A stretch of 64,000 nt of DNA from Ophiobolus disseminans (lineage: Eukaryota > Ascomycota > Dothideomycetes > Pleosporales > Phaeosphaeriaceae), in contig MU006216.1 of NCBI GenBank assembly GCA_010093685.1, positions 385,065-449,064 of the forward strand. Reading direction: 5' to 3'. The notes beneath the pieces were generated by a model. The model had not been told where the DNA came from, made no database searches, and worked only from the letters and a program-made list of their open reading frames with translations. Position 1 is the first letter of the stretch, and every line of letters starts with the position of its first letter. The position numbers and the translations under genes are program-made. Shown here in pieces: positions 44,371 to 53,108 of this stretch.

Positions 44371-45252
44371 CTACAAATGACCTCCTCGAACGAATAATGG
44401 CATCTCAGTACGTTCCAGTGCATACATCCAGTGCGATGTCTTCGCTCTGTGAATCACTCTATCACCATTGACGTCAACAGTTGGTTCCTTCTCGCTTTGC
44501 ATTTCGCGTTTATCCAGGAGCTTCCAGAGAGTACCAGTGTCAGGAAAGCCCGGTAGGTGCGGGCGCGAGGAGTACAAGCCATCGATAAAAGGAAACCGAT
44601 CCCCTGAGTAAGAGAGTGCAATCCATCGGGCACGAGGCTTCGAGATAAGCGCCAAATGAACAGCTAGTATATGAAGTGGGTGTACTGGCTCTGGTGAGCG
44701 TCTCAAGTCCATATTTGTCGGGCTCTCTGACCACGCATCAACAGCATATGGCAGTCGGATGTGGACCTGATCACAACAGGCTATGCAGTCGGATGTTGAC
44801 TTATCGATAATGACGGAGTATGCGCCAGGCTTACAAGCGCCGAGGAGAGACTGGTGGTCAAGTATGTCGACAGCATCCCAGCGCATACATTCACTAGTCG
44901 CACTACAGCCACATTGCTGGTCCTCGAAGCGTTCGTCGTTGCACAGCTCTGTCTCCCGCTTACGACCGAGGTCGATCGCGACGTCCGAGTAGTCCAGATT
45001 GTGTATGCGATTAGGCTCCTGAACGATGGTTCGTAGATGATAGGAAAGCATGGATGTGCCACATCCAATATGGAGGAGTGCCGGGTTGGGGTCGTCACTT
45101 CTGTCTATTGCGTCTCGAAGAAATGGATCCAGTACATCTGGCGCTTCCAACCACTCGAACGGCTCGGGCTCAGTAGTGAAGCGCTTGTTCCAGTATTCTT
45201 GCGATCCATATGAAGGAGGCATGTCTAACTGTTCCTCGTCGATTAAAACCAT
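44371..45252 (-). CDS. Class I SAM-dependent methyltransferase, EEF1A-lysine-methyltransferase-like
   Basis: 293 residues on the minus strand. The frame opens at a TTG, so the ATG at 45252 (MVLIDEEQLDMPPSYGSQEY) is the start. The N-terminal YGSQEYWNKRF followed by PFEWLEAPDVLDPFL is characteristic of the METTL13 / EEF1AKMT4 / CSKMT-like branch. Motif I is LLHIGCGTSMLSYHLR, motif II LDYSDVAID, and the post-core strand AYSVIIDKSTSDCIAC carries the D-K-(S/G)-T-x-D signature of these protein lysine methyltransferases. A likely substrate type is a translation factor or another protein lysine, in cytosol or mitochondria; this is inferred from the family. It converges with the tyrosinase gene, and the two 3' UTRs must overlap. 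Confidence 0.82.
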   Translation of the reverse strand: MVLIDEEQLDMPPSYGSQEYWNKRFTTEPEPFEWLEAPDVLDPFLRDAIDRSDDPNPALLHIGCGTSMLSYHLRTIVQEPNRIHNLDYSDVAIDLGRKRETELCNDERFEDQQCGCSATSECMRWDAVDILDHQSLLGACKPGAYSVIIDKSTSDCIACCDQVHIRLPYAVDAWSESPTNMDLRRSPEPVHPLHILAVHLALISKPRARWIALSYSGDRFPFIDGLYSSRPHLPGFPDTGTLWKLLDKREMQSEKEPTVDVNGDRVIHRAKTSHWMYALERTEMPLFVRGGHL

Positions 45253-45538
45253 GTTGGGCTGGTTGCGTCTTAGCGTGTGCAAGGCTACTGATACCTTTTT
45301 TGGTATGTACTAATGATGCTTCGAACTCCTCTCGGTTTGAGGGGTATATTAATTTGCACAATGTCAACAGCGATGATTTTGCATGTGTGTGACTAACGAA
45401 TGTCAGGGCACAGGTGTACGTTCGTAATCGCGAGCACGTGCCGGCCCAATCTTTCTCCGATGCGCTTGAAGATCTTCGTCCGTCGAGCCCTCGGACTCCC
45501 GCATCTACGCCGCATCAGCAGCGTCAAATCTCACAACC

Positions 45539-46335
45539 ATGGCAGCTTTTCAGCCCCTCCAACCGATATCGCGCTTTCTGCTCCCCCGAGGCCCGCTTCT
45601 CCTTCGACCGCAGACACGCCTCTTAATGCAACACGCCACCGGCCTCCGCCATGCATCAACACCCGCCAAAGGACTCTCGGCAGAGTTTCTTCGGCGGAAG
45701 GCAGCACAGCAGCAAAAAGCGACGCCCGTAATACCTCAGCCAGACATATACCGACCGCCATCCCACGGTTCGCGGAAACCCAATCGCAACCTCGAAAACA
45801 GAATCTATGGCCCGCCAGTATCAGAAGAAGACAAGAAGCGCATGGCGACGAAGAAGTACCCAAACATGATGAGTCCGGAAGGCTCATTCTCGTTTTGGTT
45901 TCTCCATGATCGCGGCATCCACATGTGGATAACACTGGTACCCTTTCCATCCCTCCCCCGCAATACACACCACTAACCCACCAGTAGGGCATATTGGTCA
46001 CTCTTTCCATAGCCGCATGGTACATGGACTTCCTTTCGCGCACAATCTATGCCGAGCTCCTGCCCACACGCAGAGATTTCGTCCGCCACCCGTACGATAC
46101 CACGAAGCGGTTCATCGAAGTGTATAAAATGCACATGGAGTACACATCACAGCTGTACACGCAGCAGCGCTTGAAGAAGGCCGAAGATGTCGACAAGCGG
46201 AGACAGTATAGGCTGGAGCGCCAGAGGGAGGCGGAGCTCAAGGGTGAGGAGTATGTCGAGGATCCGAGGTACTATGTTGGCGAGGATGGAGTGAGGCGGA
46301 GGAGGGTGAAGAGATGGTTTGGCATATGGGAGTAG
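45539..46335 (+). CDS. Probable mitochondrial membrane protein, unknown function
   Basis: Exons 45539-45937 and 45988-46335, 248 residues. The basic, Arg/Leu-rich, acid-free N-terminus (MAAFQPLQPISRFLLPRGPL and LRHAST) looks like a mitochondrial presequence. The middle is hydrophilic, ending in FSFWFLHDRGIHMW. One TM helix spans the splice junction (ITL-GILVTLSIAAWYMDFL), and a long basic/charged helix follows (YTQQRLKKAEDVDKRRQYRL). The intron ends cagtag: the first AG would put TAG in frame, so splicing must use the second. The arrangement suggests an inner-membrane anchor protein of the respiratory or ribosome-tether kind, but no family is recognised. Confidence 0.75.
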
Positions 46336-46646
46336 GTGTGGTAAGCTCCGGCATCGTAAACAATGGCTATAGAAGACATGAAAGAGGAATGTGCGCCAGA
46401 CTGAATTTCGGCATTCGAGCTGACATGATTGCATTCGACAAATTAAATACATAGCAGAAATACCCCAAATCGGACCACACATTTCAACACATAATCAGAC
46501 AAAACCTGCGTTCGCAATCATTAATCACACGACCGTTATTCTTTCGAGAAATTGGTACCCACCCACACCAATCGCCTTTTCCTTTCAGCAAAAAGACCCC
46601 GAGCGTTGATTTTTCTCGATTGGTGGAATGGACAAAAAATGACAAA
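46336..46646. other. Intergenic, 3' flank of the 5S rRNA gene
   Basis: 311 bp. The minus-strand sequence directly after the 5S gene has T-rich runs (complement of gacaaaaaatgacaaaaac, 46631-46649) that fit a Pol III terminator. Nothing else seen. Confidence 0.55.
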
Positions 46647-46766
46647 AACATACAACAGCGGGTATTCGCCAGTGGTCACCCACCTGACTACTAATCCGCC
46701 GGTATTCTGCTTAACGTGTGGAGAGCAAACGGGATCCGGTGGTGTCAAAATCCTATGGTCGTATGT
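46647..46766 (-). rRNA. 5S ribosomal RNA, dispersed copy
   Basis: Exactly 120 nt on the minus strand. The ends acatacgacc and gttgtatgtt pair as helix I. The 3' half (ggcggattagtagtcaggtg, gtgaccactggcgaatac) closely follows the fungal 5S consensus, including the internal control region. The stretch from about nt 15 to 65 differs from the usual ascomycete sequence (for example gacaccaccggatcccg instead of the expected gtgtggaaaacagggc type), so this may be a variant or a decaying copy. A T-tract directly downstream supports Pol III transcription. Single dispersed 5S genes of different types are known in filamentous ascomycetes such as Neurospora. Confidence 0.88.
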
Positions 46767-48096
46767 GAAATACGAGGCTGTTTGAACAATATGAAGTAAC
46801 AACATATGGCACCAAAAGCTTGACATTATGGGTTACCTTTTTGCCAGTGCTCTACATGTTTTACTTTCAGCTATCAAATCTCGTTTCGCTGGCAGTGTAT
46901 CACAGCAAATCCAAGTCTGAGGGTAAATCCGCAACGCGTCGAGCTTAGCGCAGTTTCTTAACCCCGTAAGATGCGGTGACACGTCGCCGGCTCGCACACG
47001 CCCTCAAGGCCATATTCCCCTGAACATGCCCAGGTGTACTTTAAGCTAAAAAGGACATCATCCGCTCTCTTCCCCCGTTCTTGAGCCTCCTTTCCAAGCC
47101 CTAAGGTTCGGCGACCTACGTCGCCCTCGACCCATTACTGTAAACCTTCTCCGTCGCTTGAAGCCTTAATCTAGGGACCGCCTGGTGCGCCCTCATCCCT
47201 GATTTAATCTTGAACTATGGTTCACGCATCGCCCTTAAGCCACAGTCTTCGTCGGTCGTCTCGAAGCCCAACATCAGCAGTAAAAGGCTGTGCGCGGGAT
47301 GTTGATGTGTACGGGAAATCGATGAACGTTTGATAGCGCAGACTTGAGGTCGGTTTATATGTGCTGTGGTGCGCTTGACAATACGCAACTCATATCATGA
47401 TGTTGTGTTTTCACAAAAGGGGTAGTCGCAACAGAGACTAGTCTTAAACAGGAAAGGTACATGATTATATAAGCCCTCAGAGATCTGTTGCCACCTGGGC
47501 ACGTGCTGGGGCAACTGCAGTCGCCTGAGAACCACGCGAGTTACATCGCCTAGGTCTTGACAAGACACCTAACGGAACGCTACAGATTGAATGCGAAATT
47601 TCTCCTATGTCTGAAGTAATTTAGCGGCGCGGCAATCGTATCTTGACGCGACTAAGAGACGATGGTTTGCACCATAACACAAGGTCGTTTCTCCAGACCT
47701 CGTGGCGCTGGGCTAACCTACGCAAACCACGGTTCGTGCGACAAGGCTAAGAGAAATCTTCTCTCCTCACGAGCGCACATTTGTCCACAACAAAGGTTTA
47801 CACACTCGCCGTTCAGCCTCACAGAACATTTGAATAAGCCTAATGTCATCGGGAATTTTGTAACACGCAATTGACTAAGGATGGGGATACGCCAAGCAAA
47901 TAGTCACAACCATGAACGTCCGTGTTGGACATCGAACTTACATTATTTAGATGTCTCACCTCCCACGGACGTTGACAGGCAGAATGAAAGCAGCCTTCGT
48001 TTCTCCCCACGCTCCTTACAGTTTGTCAACTAGTCACTCGCTACGTTTCTTGCTTGTCCTTCACTTTACACGCTTGCCCCTACACTACTCACAGAC
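46767..48096. other. Intergenic, no supported gene
   Basis: About 1.3 kb upstream of the galactose-oxidase-like gene and of the 5S gene. I see no gene, tRNA or repeat. Confidence 0.5.
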
Positions 48097-50307
48097 ATGA
48101 AGCTCAGCATCACAACCCATATTGTGCTGTCAGGCGCACTCTGCGCTTCTGTGAGCAACGCCTCTCGCCTGCCTCGAGCCGTCCTCGAAAAGTGTCCAAG
48201 TGGGGAGCGGTCGTCCTTGCTCATCAAGAATCGGATCTACAACATTTGTCCTGGTACGGACTACTGGTCTCCCAATATTCAGGTCCTCACAAACACCGTC
48301 AATGTTGACGCATGTGTGACTCGCTGCTCTGAAGTCGAGGGATGTGCAAAGGCTTCATACAACCTCAAGCTGAAGACATGTTACCTGAAAGGAGATCCAG
48401 CGGCACCGATCTGGTTCGATACAGCCGACCTGGACACCATTCGCGTAGGCAATGTCCCTCAGTGTCCAGGTGGTGAGAGATCTATCGACGTCAATGGCAG
48501 CAAGTTTACCGTTTGCCCAGCTACCGACTACTGGTCGCCCAACATCCAGGAAATTCGTAACATTGCCAATGTCGACGCTTGCGTGCGCGAATGCGCCCGA
48601 AATACGTCGGCATGCGAAAAGGCCTCGTACAACTCCAAGATTCAAACCTGTTACCTCAAAGGGAAGCCAGCCAGTCCGGTCTGGTTTGCTACAACTGATC
48701 TGGATACCTTGCGCTTTGTCAAGGGTCAGGCTCCTGCTCCGCAGCCAACACCTGTTCCAGCGCCCAATCCGGGTCCCAATCCAGTCCCGAACCCTGTTGG
48801 AAAGCACTCTGGCCGATGGGGTAATGTCTTCCCACTTCCTGTTATCCCAGTAGCCGGTTATGTGGTGCCTGAGTGGCCTGAGTCAAATAGGCTGCTCTTT
48901 TGGTCCGCTTGGGCTACGAACAAATTTAGTCTGTGGAGTCCGCCCAATGGTTATACTCAATTTGCCGACTACAACTACAAGACTGGTGTCGTGTCTCAGC
49001 GGACGGTCTCTAACACCCGCCATGACATGTTCTGTCCGGGCATCAGCTCTTTGGCAGATGGCAGAATCGTCATCTCGGGTGGAACCAACGCAGAAGCTAC
49101 TTCCATCTATGAGCCAGCAACAAACCAATTTGTTCGGGGACCTGATATGAAGATTCCAAGAGGATATCAAACCTCAGTTACTCTATCCGATGGCCGCGTC
49201 TTCACTATTGGCGGTTCTTTCAGCGGCGCACGCGGCGACAAGATTGGCGAAGTGTTCGACCCACGCACGAACGCATGGTCGACACTTCCAGGCGCCAGAG
49301 TCGAACCACTTCTAACCAGCTACGACTGGGAAGGCGATTGGAGGACCGATAACCATGCCTGGCTCTTCCCGTGGAGCAATGGCAGTGTCTTCCATGCAGG
49401 TCCTAGCAAGGGCATGCACTGGTACGGCACAACAGGCTCAGGTTCAGTTCAAGATGCTGGAATTCGTGATCCTGAAGCTGATGCGATGTGCGGTATCCAC
49501 GTTATGTTCGACATTGGCAAGATCTTCTCCGCTGGAGGAAGCCAAAGCTATACTGCGAGCCCTGCAACCTCTCGTGCCCACGTCATCACCATTACAGAAG
49601 CGTTCAAAGCGCCCACTGTTGAGCGTCTGCCGAACATGAATGATCCTCGGGGTTTCGCCAACGTCGTTGTCTTGCCCAACGGCCAAGTCCTCGTCCTAGG
49701 TGGCCAGAGAGTGTCGCGCGTCTTCCAGGATGACGAGTCCGTTCTGACGCCTGAATTGTTTGACCCTGCTACAAAAACCTTCAGACGCCTAGCACCAGAA
49801 GCTGAACCTCGAAACTACCACGCAATTGCTATTCTTCTTGGCGACGGCCGTGTCTTTACCGGCGGCGGCGGCATGTGTGGCAACCTCGCACCAGGTCAGA
49901 GCGAGCAGTATTGCAACCGCGCCATTGACCACCAGAACGGGCAGATTTTCACTCCTCCGTACCTTCTCAACGACGATGGGTCTCTCGCGATGCGACCTAT
50001 CATTTTTTCAGTCGAGAGCAACGGCTTCAACGAGGGTCGCACTGTCAAGGTCGGTAGTACAATCAAAGTCCACATGAACTACCCAGAAGACCACACTTTC
50101 TCACTTGTACGAATGGGCTCTGTCACTCATTCAGTCAACAGCGATCAGCGACGTGTGCCGCTGAAGGACGCTAAGAAGGATGCCGCGGCGTTCACCTTGA
50201 AGCTCCCGAACGACACTGGAGTACTGATTCCGGGTTTCTACTACCTGTTCGCTATGGATGCTAGGGGTGTCCCGTCTGTGGCGAAGACCCTTCAAGTTGT
50301 GCTGTAG
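48097..50307 (+). CDS. Secreted copper radical oxidase, AA5_2 galactose/alcohol-oxidase-like, with two PAN-like domains
   Basis: 736 residues, no intron. A signal peptide (MKLSITTHIVLSGALCASVSNA) is followed by two tandem PAN/Apple-like modules of about 90 residues. Both contain TDYWSPNIQ and a Cys pattern ending in (T)CYLKG-P (residues about 32-112 and 120-205). A Pro-rich linker then leads to the kelch-propeller catalytic domain. The Cys-Tyr cofactor is Cys313 (HDMFCPG) with Tyr357 (RGYQTS). The stacking residue, Trp in galactose oxidase, is Phe375 (GGSFSG). Copper ligands are Tyr574-His575 (RNYHAIA) and His666 (DHTFSLVRMGS). Such enzymes oxidise primary alcohols to aldehydes with H2O2 release. 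Phe at this site is known in non-galactose alcohol oxidases, so I expect an alcohol or aryl-alcohol substrate. Confidence 0.92.
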   Translation: MKLSITTHIVLSGALCASVSNASRLPRAVLEKCPSGERSSLLIKNRIYNICPGTDYWSPNIQVLTNTVNVDACVTRCSEVEGCAKASYNLKLKTCYLKGDPAAPIWFDTADLDTIRVGNVPQCPGGERSIDVNGSKFTVCPATDYWSPNIQEIRNIANVDACVRECARNTSACEKASYNSKIQTCYLKGKPASPVWFATTDLDTLRFVKGQAPAPQPTPVPAPNPGPNPVPNPVGKHSGRWGNVFPLPVIPVAGYVVPEWPESNRLLFWSAWATNKFSLWSPPNGYTQFADYNYKTGVVSQRTVSNTRHDMFCPGISSLADGRIVISGGTNAEATSIYEPATNQFVRGPDMKIPRGYQTSVTLSDGRVFTIGGSFSGARGDKIGEVFDPRTNAWSTLPGARVEPLLTSYDWEGDWRTDNHAWLFPWSNGSVFHAGPSKGMHWYGTTGSGSVQDAGIRDPEADAMCGIHVMFDIGKIFSAGGSQSYTASPATSRAHVITITEAFKAPTVERLPNMNDPRGFANVVVLPNGQVLVLGGQRVSRVFQDDESVLTPELFDPATKTFRRLAPEAEPRNYHAIAILLGDGRVFTGGGGMCGNLAPGQSEQYCNRAIDHQNGQIFTPPYLLNDDGSLAMRPIIFSVESNGFNEGRTVKVGSTIKVHMNYPEDHTFSLVRMGSVTHSVNSDQRRVPLKDAKKDAAAFTLKLPNDTGVLIPGFYYLFAMDARGVPSVAKTLQVVL

Positions 50308-50826
50308 ATATGGCGTACTTTCTTTATATAAAGTGACAAGTTTCGTGTTCTTTTCTGTTCTCCACATTTTAATATCCTACCTTTGTACGCGTACTTTGTT
50401 TGTTTTCAGCTTTGCGCTGCGCGAGAGGTAGTCTATGTTCACGAGTTTGCGGTAATGTTTAATCTCTTGAAGCACCTCAGCGGTTTCCACGCGATGTTCA
50501 AGCTTAGAGAGCTGGTAGGTTTCTCAAAGCTAAACGACATCGTAGTGCAAGTCGTTTCGCGCCCAACACACCAAGCTCAAATACCACTCTTGATACAGCA
50601 TTGTAACAAGTCTACTTAATATTAGTCTCACCTCAAAGCTTTGGTACGGTGTCCATGGGAGTGGAGCAATGGCGTCACGGGAGGCGCTACCTCCTAGGTA
50701 GTGTCAAAGTGGGGTACATTGCCGCTGCCGAGGTGAAACGGCACCAGGAATACAGCTCGCTTGAAGCAATCATCCTGACTGTGAAGCAGACGAAATCAGA
50801 AGACCCTACCCACCACCTATTAAGAT
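50308..50826. other. Intergenic, no supported gene
   Basis: 519 bp between the oxidase and the M20 pseudogene; nothing recognisable. Confidence 0.5.
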
Positions 50827-52099
50827 ATGACCGTTCCTCATAACCAGATTCATTCCGTCATCGAGGAGTTTCGTCCGGACCTGAGACACTACGAAGAGAT
50901 GTACCGCGACCTGCACCAACATTCTGAACTTGGAAAGCAAGAAAAGAGGACATCTAAGATTGCTACTTCACATCTCCGTGAGGTGGGTTACGATGTAACC
51001 ACGAGCATTGGAGGTCACGGACTCGCCGGTGTTTGAGAAATGGCGAGGGACCCACGATCCTACTGCGAGCAGACATGGACGCCCTCCCGGTCAAAGAAAT
51101 GACAGGTCTATCGTACGCAAGCACGTCGGAATCCGTGGATACCAATGAAGAGAAGAAGCCAGTGATGCATGCTTGTGGCCACGATGCTCATGTTGCGTGC
51201 GCGATGGACGCCTCTACGTTGCTGGCCAAAGCAAAAGCTAGGTGGAAAGGGACATTGATTGTACTCTTCCAGCCTGACGAAGAGCATGGCGCTGGTGCGC
51301 GCGCAATGCTGGACGATGGGTTGTACACCAAGATTCCCAAGCCTGACCTCGTCTTGGGCCAGCACCTCACCCCTGTGAAAGCCGGTGTGGTGTTGATCCG
51401 ACCCGGAGTATTCATGGCATCCGCAGGTAGCTTCAGGGTTACGATCTTCGGTTGTGGTGCTCACGGAGCTCTGCCTCAGGACGCGATCGATCCCATCGTA
51501 CTGGCAGCCTCGATAATCGTACGGCTTTAGACAGTTGTGTCTCGAGAAATCGGCCCAGAAGATGTTGCATCAGTGACATGTGCGATCATCCATGGAGAGA
51601 AAGCTCACAACGTCATTCCCAACGGGTCGAGCTGATGCTGAACATACGCACCTTTGACGCGGGTGTGCGCGACAAAGTTCTCGCGGCAGTCAAGCGGATC
51701 ATACGCGGGGAAGCGATAGCCTCAGGAGTCATCAAGGAGCCCGATGTGTCCCTTATCGTGTCCTATTCGTCGACGGTGAACGACCCGACAACATCTGCAA
51801 AGCTCAAAGAATCTTTTGAATCATACCTTTCCAATAACCGCACCTGGCAATCTCCTCGGATTACGGCAAGCGAGGATTTCTCGCTTCTCGCATCCGACAT
51901 TGGAGTGCCTTCGGTATTCTGGAACTGGGGAGGCGTCGATCCGAAAATTTGGGAGAAGTATGAGAAGACGAACAATTCGAAGTTGATTGCAAAAACACAT
52001 CAAGAGAATTACGCTCCTGTCCTTGACCCCACCATAAAGACCGGCATCCATGCGATGAGCCTGGCTGCGTTCAGTTTCCTGCAGATTGTAGAGGACTAG
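50827..52099 (+). pseudogene. Peptidase M20D / amidohydrolase family, three lesions
   Basis: The sequence starts at ATG 50827 and follows an M20D amidohydrolase end to end, but breaks three times. A 1-nt deletion lies at about 51030 (IGGHGLAGV | RNGEGPTILLRADMDAL). A TAG at 51528-51530 sits where Gln is expected (IIVRL-stop-TVVSREIGPEDV). A second 1-nt deletion lies at about 51621-51630 (AHNVIPN | VELMLNIRTFD). Metal and catalytic motifs remain recognisable: MHACGHDAHVA, the Glu pair in FQPDEEHGAGA, LGQHL and the C-terminal ASEDFSLL. Active relatives cleave N-acyl or amide bonds of aminoacylated small molecules. No GT-AG intron removes a lesion without deleting conserved blocks. It lies between two intact secreted-protein genes. 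Confidence 0.8.
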
Positions 52100-53108
52100 G
52101 CGACACGATCAACCTTTCTACTGTCTCCTGGAGCATGTGATCTTCGCTCGTTATTAGCTTGGCAACTGGACTGTTTGCCCCTCACACTTAGATGGATGTT
52201 TCTGCGATATTAGAGGCCAAGTTGTTGAAACGACAATAACCGACTCAATTGAAAATGTCTGCCCTAACATGCTTACTCGATATATCGTGGAGACAGACGG
52301 TGGGAAAAGCAAGTCGCCAGCGGCAGCGTCAGCAAGCTTGCATTATCGGAGCTCCAATGCCACGTTTCCGTTGATCGATTTCACAAGATCTGCCGGAAAC
52401 GTGATAGTGGGTTAGCATTAGATTAAAGATGGTCTAGAGCCGGCACAGATCGATATGCTTCGCTCCCTAACACTGCAGAATAAGCTCTACTCTATTCCTT
52501 AGCTTCAGCCACAAGGCTGAAGTGGCGCTCATTAGATTCGCATCATTTTCAGGGGATTTCCGCATCGGGTTCCACAACAGTTCAGCCGCATTATCTCCAC
52601 GCAGGAACAGAGCTGGAGCTGACTCCGAGTCTTTCTCGCTTGTTTTCAGCTCGATGCCTTAACAATGTTGAGCCGCTTCCGGAATTAAGCGTATTGTAAG
52701 TGCCAGGCCATGGCTTGTCACACTCGCTTATCTGCCTCACCAATACACTAGCGTCCGCAACCGCCTCCCAGCTCTCGCTCAATTCAAGACGATGTGCCTG
52801 GCAAAACAAAAAATGTGGCTTCGAGAGGCAAGAGTAGACTCACTAAGCGGATGTTTGAGTCGTCCATGCGCAGAACTGGGCTTTCGTCGGGCGGCAGAAC
52901 GCATGGGCTGAGGGGCCTCTCATATAGTCTCTCTCCCTTCGTTCGGTGCCCTTCTCTTCACCAGACACACTGCTGGCTTCGTCAATCGTTTGTTGCGTGC
53001 CTCCTGCTCTTCCTCTATTCGGTGCCATCACTCTTTCTGGCCCGAAACCCCACACTCGTTGCAATAGCTACCAACTAATACACTAATCTAATCAACCATC
53101 AAATCAAC
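52100..53108. other. Intergenic, promoter of the chitin-binding gene
   Basis: About 1 kb, with C/T-rich sequence in 52920-53030. No gene seen. Confidence 0.5.
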
